Shown here: positions 21,107 through 28,121 of the stretch, in pieces
How positions within the stretch are numbered: the first letter of the stretch is position 1
Layout: every line of letters begins with the position of its first letter
Virus record (IMG/VR): IMGVR_UViG_3300043409_000787
Coordinates: 1 to 36,559 of that record
Direction: 5' to 3' (one strand)
From: a virus
DNA length: 36,559 bases
Notes under the pieces: model-generated
Seen by the model: the letters and a program-made list of their open reading frames with translations, nothing else
Databases searched by the model: none
Told to the model about the DNA's origin: nothing
Made by a program: the position numbers and the translations under genes

Positions 21107-21128
21107 GGCCGGCGGTTTCCCGCCGGCC
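21107..21128 (-). other. Strong 9-base GC hairpin after the first early gene
   Basis: The stem 21107-21115 / 21120-21128 with a 4-base loop lies just after the stop at 21136 and before the next gene. It lacks a T-run and fits the pattern of hairpins separating early genes. Confidence 0.65.
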
Positions 21129-21135
21129 GTTGTTG

Positions 21136-21300
21136 CTACCAGTTCCAAGCCTTGAGGCCGCGCGCCTTGCAAATCTTGTTTGCCTCACGCTTGCCAGCGA
21201 CGGCGATCTTTTCGCCCGCCTGGTATTCTGCGCCGCCGCATGGCGCGTTGCAGATTGTCAGCTCATAGCCGGTCTTGGTCTTGTGCAAGTAAGCGATCAT
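21136..21300 (-). CDS. 54-residue basic protein, first gene of the leftward operon
   Basis: The frame gives M-I-A-Y-L-H-K-T-K-T-G-Y-E-L-T-I-C-N-A-P, followed by C-G-G-A-E-Y-Q-A-G-E-K-I and a Lys/Arg-rich end with one further Cys. GGGAGA precedes the ATG, and a near-consensus promoter sits about 30 bases upstream, making it the first early product. Three cysteines may bind metal. A host-takeover role would fit its position but is speculative. Confidence 0.7.
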   Translation of the reverse strand: MIAYLHKTKTGYELTICNAPCGGAEYQAGEKIAVAGKREANKICKARGLKAWNW

Positions 21301-21329
21301 GTGTCTGTCTCCCGTTTGCCTATGAACAG

Positions 21330-21358
21330 AATATGCGCCTGCGCTGCGCCCTTGTCAA
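21330..21358 (-). promoter_or_regulatory. Strong leftward early promoter
   Basis: On the minus strand a consensus TTGACA (21353-21358) lies exactly 17 bases from CATATT (21330-21335). Transcription would begin near 21322 and lead into the first early gene. It is the best sigma70-type promoter I found in the window. Confidence 0.75.
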
Positions 21359-21458
21359 GCGATCTTTTACAAGATTGTGCGAAAAAGTTTTTGGGTCATT
21401 TGCGTAGGTCGTTTGGGTCATGCTTAGGCATTGCAAATGGTCATGCGTGACCCAACGC

Positions 21459-21644
21459 TAAGTGCCTGTTTTCGCTCCCATTGTCGAGGGCGATAGGTAT
21501 TATTGTCATTGTTTTATGTTAAGTTAGAAAAGTTATAATATAGGTATATATTCCTATATAATATATATACAGAACTGAGGTTACCCTGAAAGCATGACCC
21601 AAATGACCAATAACCCTCTTTAATTCCGCGCAATCAGGCACTTA
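21459..21644. repeat. Distant inverted repeat flanking the AT-rich block
   Basis: TAAGTGCCTG at 21459-21468 and its exact complement CAGGCACTTA at 21635-21644 flank the AT-rich core almost symmetrically. A CGC triplet adjoins each arm, offset by one base on the right. It suggests a protein-bound bracketing site. Confidence 0.6.
21538..21559. other. AT-rich palindrome, possible DNA unwinding element
   Basis: ATATAGG (21538-21544) pairs with CCTATAT (21553-21559) around an 8-base loop. It lies inside a run from about 21490 to 21572 that is nearly all A and T, in a genome otherwise GC-rich. Confidence 0.6.
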
Positions 21645-21844
21645 CGCGTATTTTGCAATTGCCAATGTCATGACCCATGCACTACCCAAGCCATGACCCA
21701 AGCTTTTCCGCCCTCTACGCCAGCGCCGCCAGGCCGCGCACAATGTGCGACCCGCTTGGCAATGACAATACTGCCAATGATTGTTTGGGTCATTTGGGCA
21801 ACGCAAAAACAGATTGCCCAAATTGCCAATGCCATAACGCAATA

Positions 21845-21873
21845 GTTCACATGTAAACTGTTCACATGTAAAC
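21845..21873. repeat. Two tandem copies of a 14-base near-palindrome
   Basis: GTTCACATGTAAAC occurs at 21845-21858 and again at 21860-21873, a 15-base period. Each copy is almost its own complement around ACATGT, as expected for a dimeric regulator binding two adjacent sites on the same face or nearly so. Confidence 0.75.
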
Positions 21874-21877
21874 CATT

Positions 21878-21920
21878 TGCTGCACTGCACAATGCTGCAC
21901 TGCACAATGCTGCACTGCGG
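21878..21920. repeat. 15-base tandem repeat, 2.7 copies
   Basis: TGCTGCACTGCACAA occurs at 21878-21892 and 21893-21907, and a third copy matches for its first 11 bases from 21908. Period and position continue the 15-base spacing of the preceding repeat. Confidence 0.85.
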
Positions 21921-22005
21921 CATGGCGGGGGGGGAGGCCCCGACCGCGCCGGTCATCGGTCACGAAGGGTTTGCACAAACTTTTTTTTTAATTTAAAAAT
22001 AACGG

Positions 22006-22515
22006 ATGACCTGGCACTCCATTCCTCACGAACCGCGCAAACTGACCGCGACCGAGGCGCGGCTGGACGCAATCTATGACGCCGCCCGTCGTGGGCTTAA
22101 AGGCGATACGCTCGCCTTGGCGTCCGGCTTGCTGCCTACCGAGTACCGGCAACTCTGCCAATTCGACCCGCTCGCGGAGCTAGCCGAACTCAAGGGGCGC
22201 GCGGATGGCGAGATGGAGCTGTCGGGCCTCCTGCATGACGCCGCCCGTGGCGGGGACGCAAAGGCGGCGCTTGAGATCCTGAAGCACGTCCACGGCTGGG
22301 TCGCGAAGCAGCAGATCAGCGTGGATGTCGAGCAGCGCATCAGCATCACTGCTGCGTTGCAGGAAGCTAGCTCTCGCGTCATCAATGGATTTGTGATAGA
22401 TGATGCGGAGGCCGTAGACGCTGTAACGTCTTACGGCCCCCTAACGCACCAGATAGGAGCTGGCGGCTATGACGCAAATTACACAGAGCGAATTGATACG
22501 TCTAGTGACGTATGA
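22006..22515 (+). CDS. Terminase small subunit
   Basis: The 169-residue protein precedes the large terminase with one gene inserted. Residues about 14-60 read as a helix-turn-helix-like domain (A-T-E-A-R-L-D-A-I-Y-D-A-A, L-A-L-A-S-G-L). A helical oligomerisation region follows, with A-R-G-G-D-A-K-A-A-L-E-I-L-K-H-V-H-G-W, a pattern common in phage small terminases. It recognises phage DNA and loads the packaging motor. The last 47 bases overlap the HNH gene in another frame, so the C-terminal tail may have been altered by that insertion. Assignment rests on position and layout. Confidence 0.75.
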   Translation: MTWHSIPHEPRKLTATEARLDAIYDAARRGLKGDTLALASGLLPTEYRQLCQFDPLAELAELKGRADGEMELSGLLHDAARGGDAKAALEILKHVHGWVAKQQISVDVEQRISITAALQEASSRVINGFVIDDAEAVDAVTSYGPLTHQIGAGGYDANYTERIDTSSDV

Positions 22516-22951
22516 CGCGAACACAGGCGTAATTGCTTGGCGCGTGCAAAGAGGCCCAAACGCAGCGGGCCGCGTGGCAGACTGCCATGATTATCACGGG
22601 TACATTGTTGTCCGCGTAAATCGGGTGCTGTACAAAGCGCACCGCCTTGCGTGGCTGTACACTTACGGTGAATGGCCGGAAGACGAGCTTGACCACATAA
22701 ACCGTGTCCGCGACGATAACCGTATAGCTAATCTTCGGCTTAGCGACCGCGCGCGCAACCCTAAGAACACCGGAATGTTCTGCACCAACACCAGCGGCGT
22801 AAAAGGTGTGTCCTTTCATAAAGCTAGCCGGTTATGGCACGCGCGTATCTACGATAAGAACCGCTGCATCAGCCTAGGTTTTTACGATACTCTTGCCGCC
22901 GCCGCAGTCGCACGCGCTGCCGCCGAAGAAAAATACGGGTACAGAGCATGA
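22469..22951 (+). CDS. HNH homing endonuclease with AP2 DNA-binding domain
   Basis: The 160-residue protein has an N-terminal Y-D-A-N-T-G-V-I-A-W-R strand. The HNH core E-L-D-H-I-N-R-V-R-D-D-N-R-I-A-N-L-R lies near residues 75-92, and a C-terminal AP2-like domain reads S-G-V-K-G-V-S-F, W-H-A-R-I, L-G-F-Y-D-T. Such free-standing endonucleases cut related genomes lacking them and spread by repair. It lies between the terminase genes. AGGAG before its ATG sits inside the small-subunit gene, and its stop overlaps the large-subunit start (ATGA). It may be neutral to the phage or provide marker exclusion. Confidence 0.9.
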   Translation: MTQITQSELIRLVTYDANTGVIAWRVQRGPNAAGRVADCHDYHGYIVVRVNRVLYKAHRLAWLYTYGEWPEDELDHINRVRDDNRIANLRLSDRARNPKNTGMFCTNTSGVKGVSFHKASRLWHARIYDKNRCISLGFYDTLAAAAVARAAAEEKYGYRA

Positions 22952-24471
22952 AAACAATCGTTTACAGCCCGGATGAAGAACAGCGGCTTATGTCGCTTCT
23001 TTGGTCAAAACAGATCAAAGACGACCCATTGGCGTTTGTAAGGTTTAATTTTCCTTGGGGTAAGCCCGGCACGCCTTTGGAACATTTTTCTGGCCCGCGT
23101 AAATGGCAGCGCGAAGTTCTTGGCGATCTTGCGGACCACATACGCGAAAATAACGGTAAGATAGATTTTAACACGTTGCGTATGGCCGTAAGCTCCGGGC
23201 GCGGCATTGGCAAATCGGCGTTGGTCAGTTGGCTGATACTTTGGTTTATGTCCACGCGGTTAGGGTCCACAACCATTGTTTCGGCTAACAGCGAGGCCCA
23301 GCTCCGGTCAGTTACTTGGGCCGAAATAACCAAGTGGCTAAGCATGTCAATGAACAGCCATTGGTTTGAAATTTCGGCTACCCGCGTCATGGCGGCTAAA
23401 TGGCTGTCTGAATTGGTTGAACGCGATCTAAGCAAAGGTACTCGGTATTGGTACGTGGAAGGCCGACTTTGGTCTGCGGAGAACCCGGACGCTTACGCGG
23501 GCGCGCACAACGTAGATGGTATGATGCTGGTGTTCGACGAAGCGTCGGGCATTGACGACGCCATCTGGTCGGTGGCCGCAGGATTTTTTACGGAGAACAC
23601 GCCCAATCGGTTCTGGTTGGCGTTTTCCAACCCGCGCCGCAACAGCGGGTACTTCTACGAGTGCTTCAACTCCAAGCGGGACTTTTGGCGCAACAAGATC
23701 GTGGACGCCCGGTCGGTCGAGGGGACCGACAAGCAGGTCTACCAGCAGATCATTGACGAGTACGGCGCGGATAGCAGCCAGGCGCACGTCGAGGTGTACG
23801 GTCAGTTTCCCAACGCCTCGGATGACCAGTTCATCGGGTCGGTCACGGTGGACGAGGCCATGCGCCGCGAACGAGCCAAGGACCTGTCAGCACCCATCGT
23901 GATTGGCGTGGACCCGGCGCGGTTCGGGTCCGACAGCACGGTCATCGCCGTGCGGCAGGGCCGCGACATCATTGCGATCAAGCGGCACAAGGGCGACGAC
24001 ACCATGGAGACCGTGGGACGGGTCATAGAGGCCATCGAGGAGTACAAGCCAGCCATGGTCGTCGTGGACGAGGGAGGGCTGGGGGCGGGCGTCGTAGACC
24101 GCCTGAAGGAGCAACGGTACAAGATCAGGGGCGTAAACTTTGGGACGAAGTCGAAGAACCCGCTCATGTGGGGCAACAAGCGTGCCGAGATGTGGGGAGA
24201 GATGCGCGAGTGGCTCAAGACGGCCAGCATCCCGAACGACCGCTACCTGAAGAGCGACCTCATCGGGCCTATGATGAAGCCCGACTCGCGGGGTACGATC
24301 TTCTTGGAGAGCAAGAAGGACATGAAGTTGAGGGGGCTGGCGTCACCCGACGCGGCGGACGCCATCGCGGTGACGTTCGCGTTTCCGGTGGCCCGGCGCG
24401 AGGCCATTGACCGCAACCCGCGCAGAGGGTACTCTGCCGCTGGAATTTCGACTTCTTGGCTAGGAGCCTGA
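22948..24471 (+). CDS. Terminase large subunit
   Basis: This 507-residue packaging motor has an ATPase domain with Walker A S-S-G-R-G-I-G-K-S (82-90) and Walker B M-M-L-V-F-D-E (192-198). The C-terminal RNase H-like nuclease has V-D-P-A-R-F-G-S-D (Asp322), V-V-V-D-E-G-G (Asp374) and S-P-D-A-A-D-A near residue 470. It translocates DNA into the procapsid at the portal and cuts the concatemer. Length is typical. The 5' third of the gene uses more A/T at third positions than the 3' two thirds, perhaps from recombination or conversion near the neighbouring HNH gene. Confidence 0.95.
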   Translation: MKTIVYSPDEEQRLMSLLWSKQIKDDPLAFVRFNFPWGKPGTPLEHFSGPRKWQREVLGDLADHIRENNGKIDFNTLRMAVSSGRGIGKSALVSWLILWFMSTRLGSTTIVSANSEAQLRSVTWAEITKWLSMSMNSHWFEISATRVMAAKWLSELVERDLSKGTRYWYVEGRLWSAENPDAYAGAHNVDGMMLVFDEASGIDDAIWSVAAGFFTENTPNRFWLAFSNPRRNSGYFYECFNSKRDFWRNKIVDARSVEGTDKQVYQQIIDEYGADSSQAHVEVYGQFPNASDDQFIGSVTVDEAMRRERAKDLSAPIVIGVDPARFGSDSTVIAVRQGRDIIAIKRHKGDDTMETVGRVIEAIEEYKPAMVVVDEGGLGAGVVDRLKEQRYKIRGVNFGTKSKNPLMWGNKRAEMWGEMREWLKTASIPNDRYLKSDLIGPMMKPDSRGTIFLESKKDMKLRGLASPDAADAIAVTFAFPVARREAIDRNPRRGYSAAGISTSWLGA

Positions 24472-24472
24472 C

Positions 24473-24889
24473 ATGGCTAACTCAAAATCAATCGGCGTCG
24501 CGTTTCTGGATCAGGACATCATCGGCGCAGATTACGTCTACGCTGCTGGCGAGATCGGCTACAGCGCAGCCGGTCAGGGCACGGTCACGCAGGCCACCAG
24601 CAAGTCAACCGGCGTCACGCTGAACAAGTCGGCTGGTCAGATCACGATGAACGGCGCGGCGCTCGCTGCGGCCACCAACGTGACGTTCACGCTGACAAAC
24701 TCAACGCTCAGCACCAAGGACGTGCTGATCCTCAACGTGTCTGGCGCGGCAACCTCTGGCGCGTACAACTGCTGGGTTAGCAGCATGTCTGCTGGTTCGG
24801 CTACCATCACGCTGCGCAACATCACGGCGGCGACCTCGCTGTCGGAAGCGGTTGTGATCAACTTTGCGATTATCCACGGCGCTCCGTAA
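24473..24889 (+). CDS. Beta-rich virion protein, possible head decoration
   Basis: The 138-residue product is Ala/Ser/Thr/Asn-rich with alternating hydrophobic residues. It contains V-T-Q-A-T-S-K-S-T-G-V-T-L-N-K-S and G-Q-I-T-M-N-G-A-A-L near residues 37-65, a module I recall from phage head genes placed after the large terminase. It is probably a beta-sandwich on the capsid. The gene starts just after the terminase stop. There is no catalytic motif, and the role is inferred from context. Confidence 0.6.
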   Translation: MANSKSIGVAFLDQDIIGADYVYAAGEIGYSAAGQGTVTQATSKSTGVTLNKSAGQITMNGAALAAATNVTFTLTNSTLSTKDVLILNVSGAATSGAYNCWVSSMSAGSATITLRNITAATSLSEAVVINFAIIHGAP

Positions 24890-24890
24890 C

Positions 24891-25052
24891 ATGCCGCTGG
24901 TCAAATCGTCCTCCAAAGGTGCCTTCCGCAGCAACATCAAAGCGGAAGTGGCGGCTGGCAAGCCGCTGAAACAGGCATTAGCCATTGCGTACTCAACCAA
25001 GCGCGCGGCGGAATCCCCGAAAGCAAAGCCTACGGCCAAAAAGGGCAAATAA
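24891..25052 (+). CDS. Small basic conserved protein before the portal gene
   Basis: Starting at the ATG at 24891 gives 53 residues beginning M-P-L-V-K-S-S-S-K-G-A-F. A helix E-V-A-A-G-K-P-L-K-Q-A-L-A-I-A-Y-S and a Lys-rich tail follow. Small proteins of exactly this pattern precede portal genes in many podovirus-like phages. The stop and the portal start share a base (TAATG). It may be a minor head protein or bind DNA; neither is proved. Confidence 0.75.
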   Translation: MPLVKSSSKGAFRSNIKAEVAAGKPLKQALAIAYSTKRAAESPKAKPTAKKGK

Positions 25053-27277
25053 TGGCTGCGAACGACGTAGAAGCTGCCGGTAAGGTCTCCGAAGCTGACG
25101 ACCACGACCGTCTGGCGACTATGCGCTCGCGGTTTACGATGGCGTTGTCGGCTTATTCGGACAGCCGCGAGGACGAGCTGGACGACCTGCGCTTTATGGC
25201 AGGCTCGCCCGACAACCAGTGGCAATGGCCCGCTGACGTGCTGGCAACCCGTGGCTCCGTACAGGGCCAGACGATCAACGCGCGGCCGTGCCTGACGATC
25301 AACAAACTGCCGCAGCACGTCCGTCAGGTGACGAACGAGCAGCGCCAGAACCGGCCAACCGGCAAGGTCATCCCGGCGGACGACAAGGCCGACGTGGCTG
25401 TGGCGGAAATCTTCGACGGCATGGTGCGGCACATTGAGTACATCTCGGACGCCGATGTGGCCTACGACACCGCGTGCGACAACCAGGTCACCTACGGCGA
25501 GGGCTACATCCGCCTGCTGACGGAATACTGCCGCGAGGACAGCTTCGATCAGGATCTGAAGATTGGCCGCGTCAGGAACTCGTTTTCGGTCTACATGGAC
25601 CCCACGATCCAAGACCCGTGCGGCTCGGACGCCAAATGGTGCTTCCTGACGGAAGACCTGACTAAAGAAGAATACGAGCGCATGTTCCCGAACGCCTCGC
25701 CCATCAGCTCCATGATGTCGCAGGGCGTGGGCGACCAGTCGTTGAGCCAATGGTTAAGCGAGGACACGGTCCGCATAGCGGAATACTTCTACATTGAGCA
25801 CAAATCGGCCAAGCTCAACCTGTACCCGGATAACGTGACCGCTATCGACGGCACGCCGCAGGACAAACAGCTCAAATTGATGTTCCAGAAGCCGATACGC
25901 AGCCGGAATGTCGATAAAAAGCAAGTGAAATGGCTAAAAACCAACGGATTTGAGGTCTTGCAAGAGCAGGACTGGGCCGGAAAGTGGATTCCGGTCATTC
26001 GCGTTGTCGGAAACGAGTGGGAAGTGGACGGGCAGCTCTACGTGTCCGGTCTGGTGCGCAACGCCAAGGACGCGCAGCGCATGTATAACTATTGGGTGAG
26101 CCAAGAAGCCGAAATGCTGGCTTTGGCCCCCAAAGCGCCGTTTATTGGTTACGGCGGGCAGTTTGAAGGCTACGAAAACCAGTGGAAGACGGCCAATACA
26201 ACCAATTGGCCCTACCTTGAGGTCAATCCCGATGTCACAGACGGCGCAGGATCGGCTCTACCGCTGCCGCAGCGTGCTGCACCGCCGCTCGCTCAGACTG
26301 GCCTTATACAGGCTAAGATGGGTGCTTCGGACGACATCAAGGCCACCACGGGTCAGTACGACAGTTCTCTTGGCGCGGCCAGCAACGAACGGTCAGGCCG
26401 AGCCATTCTGGCTCGTGAAAAACAGGGCGATACGGGTACGTATCACTACGTAGACAACCTCTCGCGGGCCATCCGCTACGTCACGCGGCAGCTCGTGGAC
26501 ATTATTCCCAAAATCTACGACACCGAGCGTGTCGCGCGCATTGTTGGCCTCGACGGCGAAGTCGGCATGGTCAAGGTCAACCCACAGCAGCCGGAGCCTG
26601 TCAAGTCCATCGTGGACCAGACGGGCATCGTGATGGAGAAGGTCTACAACCTGTCGGTCGGCGTGTACGACGTGTGCGTCACGACCGGGCCGGGCTACAT
26701 GACCAAGCGTCAAGAGGCGTTGGACGCCATGTCGATGCTGCTTCAGTCAAACCCGGACCTTTGGAAGGTTGCTGGCGACCTGTTCATCAAGAACATGGAC
26801 TGGCCGGGCGCGCAAGAGATGGCCGCACGGTTTGCCAAGATCATTGACCCGAAGGTCATGGAAGGCGAAGATCAGTCCCCTGAGATGCAGCAGGCCAAGC
26901 AGCAAATTGAGGCCATGACGCAGCACATGCAGCAGATGGAAGGCATGTTGAAGCGCGTTGAGCAGTCAATGGAAGCCCAACAGCTTGACATCAAGCGGTT
27001 CGACTCGGAAGTGAAGGCATATGATGCTGAAACTAAGAGAATTTCTGCGGTGCAGGCTTCAATGTCTGAAGAGCAGATACATGACATCGTCATGGGGACA
27101 ATCCACGCAGCGATTGATACAGGCGATCTGGTCAGCGGTATGCCCCCTCGTAGCCAGCTGGAACAGAACGAAATGGGCGCGGCACCTGAAGCTCCTCCTC
27201 AGATGGGTCAGCCGCCTATGGGTGAGCCGCCTGCTGGACCGCCTCCGCAGCCTGAAATGATGGGACAAGGCCAATGA
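25052..27277 (+). CDS. Portal protein, P22 type
   Basis: The 741-residue product matches P22-type portals in length and layout. An N-terminal R-x-R-F-x-x-A-L segment and D-N-Q-W lead to P-C-L-T-I-N-K-L near residue 80 and N-E-Q-R-Q-N-R-P near 94-101. Y-G-E-G-Y-I-R follows, with a long core, and then a C-terminal Gln/Met-rich coiled coil (about 610-680) that would build the barrel. The last 35 residues are Pro/Gly/Met-rich. Twelve copies form the DNA entry channel and bind the terminase and then the gp4-like protein. It overlaps the next gene by 4 bases. Confidence 0.92.
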   Translation: MAANDVEAAGKVSEADDHDRLATMRSRFTMALSAYSDSREDELDDLRFMAGSPDNQWQWPADVLATRGSVQGQTINARPCLTINKLPQHVRQVTNEQRQNRPTGKVIPADDKADVAVAEIFDGMVRHIEYISDADVAYDTACDNQVTYGEGYIRLLTEYCREDSFDQDLKIGRVRNSFSVYMDPTIQDPCGSDAKWCFLTEDLTKEEYERMFPNASPISSMMSQGVGDQSLSQWLSEDTVRIAEYFYIEHKSAKLNLYPDNVTAIDGTPQDKQLKLMFQKPIRSRNVDKKQVKWLKTNGFEVLQEQDWAGKWIPVIRVVGNEWEVDGQLYVSGLVRNAKDAQRMYNYWVSQEAEMLALAPKAPFIGYGGQFEGYENQWKTANTTNWPYLEVNPDVTDGAGSALPLPQRAAPPLAQTGLIQAKMGASDDIKATTGQYDSSLGAASNERSGRAILAREKQGDTGTYHYVDNLSRAIRYVTRQLVDIIPKIYDTERVARIVGLDGEVGMVKVNPQQPEPVKSIVDQTGIVMEKVYNLSVGVYDVCVTTGPGYMTKRQEALDAMSMLLQSNPDLWKVAGDLFIKNMDWPGAQEMAARFAKIIDPKVMEGEDQSPEMQQAKQQIEAMTQHMQQMEGMLKRVEQSMEAQQLDIKRFDSEVKAYDAETKRISAVQASMSEEQIHDIVMGTIHAAIDTGDLVSGMPPRSQLEQNEMGAAPEAPPQMGQPPMGEPPAGPPPQPEMMGQGQ

Positions 27278-27636
27278 AACCCGCTGAATTCATCGGTTGC
27301 ATGTTCTTGGCGCGGGATGTGGCCCATTCCGTCCACTTGAACACGCGCAGCTATGCCAAACACATGGCCTTGAACACCTTCTACGACGAGATTGTCGGTC
27401 TGGCCGATACTTTTGCCGAGGCGTATCAGGGCCGACACGGGCTGGTCGGCCCCATCACGTTGCATTCGGCCAAAAAGACATCTAATATCGTGGAGTTCCT
27501 GACCGACAGCCTGGCTGAGCTTGAAGACGCCCGGTATAAGGTTTGTAACAAGGACGAGACGGCCATCCAGAACATCATCGACGAGATCGTCGGTCTGTAC
27601 CTGACGACCCTTTACAAACTTCGCTTCTTGGCGTGA
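27274..27636 (+). CDS. DUF5856-like helical protein
   Basis: The 120-residue all-helical protein reads F-I-G-C-M-F-L-A-R-D-V-A-H, then H-L-N-T-R-S-Y-A-K-H-M-A-L, then F-Y-D-E-I-V-G-L-A-D and E-A-Y-Q-G-R-H-G. A helix ending L-Y-K-L-R-F follows. The His/Asp/Glu pattern across four helices resembles ferritin-like bundles, and I know such phage proteins as DUF5856. It is coupled to the portal gene (ATGA). A virion-associated or Dps-like role is possible but not shown. Confidence 0.7.
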   Translation: MKPAEFIGCMFLARDVAHSVHLNTRSYAKHMALNTFYDEIVGLADTFAEAYQGRHGLVGPITLHSAKKTSNIVEFLTDSLAELEDARYKVCNKDETAIQNIIDEIVGLYLTTLYKLRFLA

Positions 27637-27645
27637 GGCTCTGAT

Positions 27646-27951
27646 ATGGAACTTTTGAACCCGCTTATTGGCGACCAGTTTGTAGCGCGGTCGGTGTCCT
27701 TCACCGGCACCGCTGGCTCGACTGGCACTTGGCCCGCTGGCCCACAGGGCGTCGTCGTCTGGTCCGATCAGGCGTGCTACATCTTGGTCGGCGAGGGCGT
27801 GACCGCCACGACAGCCAACGGCACACCGCTTCCGGCCAACACGCCGGTTCCCTTTGTCGTGCCTAGCGGCACGGGCGCGCCTTGGCGCGTCAGCGCCATT
27901 CAGGTCAGCACGGGCGGCACGCTGTACGCGAAGCCGATTAACATCCGATGA
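27646..27951 (+). CDS. Small beta-rich virion protein
   Basis: The 101-residue product contains V-V-V-W-S-D-Q-A-C-Y-I-L-V-G-E-G-V-T-A, then T-P-V-P-F-V-V-P, and A-P-W-R-V-S-A-I-Q-V-S, an alternating beta pattern with a conserved feel to me from phage structural clusters. It probably decorates the head or neck. No catalytic residues are evident. The stop overlaps the next ATG (ATGA). Confidence 0.65.
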   Translation: MELLNPLIGDQFVARSVSFTGTAGSTGTWPAGPQGVVVWSDQACYILVGEGVTATTANGTPLPANTPVPFVVPSGTGAPWRVSAIQVSTGGTLYAKPINIR

Positions 27952-28118
27952 GCTTTGGCATCCCCGTCCGAAACGGCCTTGGGCTTGGTTTGCTGGCGTC
28001 CACGACGCTGGCAACCGGGCGCATTGCGTTTGGCCCCGGTCCCACGGGCAACGGCCTCGTCTGGGGCGCGGGCAACTACCTTGTCTGGGACACCGGCAAC
28101 TTCTTGACTTGGGGTTAA
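27948..28118 (+). CDS. Small Gly-rich virion-cluster protein
   Basis: The 56-residue product starts M-S-F-G-I-P-V-R-N-G-L-G-L-G-L-L, a beginning I recall from small genes in podovirus structural regions. It ends with three spaced W-D/W-G motifs (L-V-W-G, L-V-W-D, L-T-W-G) that look like a short internal repeat. It is coupled to its neighbour by ATGA. The function is unknown. Confidence 0.7.
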   Translation: MSFGIPVRNGLGLGLLASTTLATGRIAFGPGPTGNGLVWGAGNYLVWDTGNFLTWG

Positions 28119-28121
28119 CAC

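Larger units (their letters stand above)
21391..21793. repeat. Iteron-like array of TTGGGTCAT, candidate replication origin
   Basis: Five exact copies of TTGGGTCAT occur: plus strand at 21391-21399, 21413-21421 and 21785-21793; minus strand at 21594-21602 and 21693-21701. Near copies lie at 21448-21455 and 21670-21678. Two copies extend to TTGGGTCATGC. The array surrounds the AT-rich block and lies in the 700-base gene-free segment 21301-22005 between the leftward early operon and the rightward packaging genes. That arrangement suits an origin or a master control region. Repeated GCCAATG sequences are interspersed. No exact TTATCCACA DnaA box was seen. Confidence 0.65.

Noticed and set aside
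21534-21562. TATAAT hexamers in the AT-rich core as promoters
   Set aside because: No acceptable -35 at standard spacing; such hexamers are expected by chance in an almost pure A/T stretch.
21878-21920. Tandem repeats considered as a CRISPR array
   Set aside because: Units are 15 bases and directly adjacent with no spacers.
21642-21956. Open frames on the minus strand inside the repeat-rich region
   Set aside because: The translation is low-complexity and simply reads the tandem repeats (repeated Q-C-S-I-V); no ribosome site and no family resemblance.
21971-21999. Possible rightward promoter or terminator before the small terminase (TTGCAC, T-run, TAAAAA)
   Set aside because: The -35 and -10 matches are weak, the start point would fall at the ATG, and the stem before the T-run is only four bases.
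24701-25750. 349-codon minus-strand open frame opposite the portal and decoration genes
   Set aside because: Same antisense effect; it spans three well-supported plus-strand genes.
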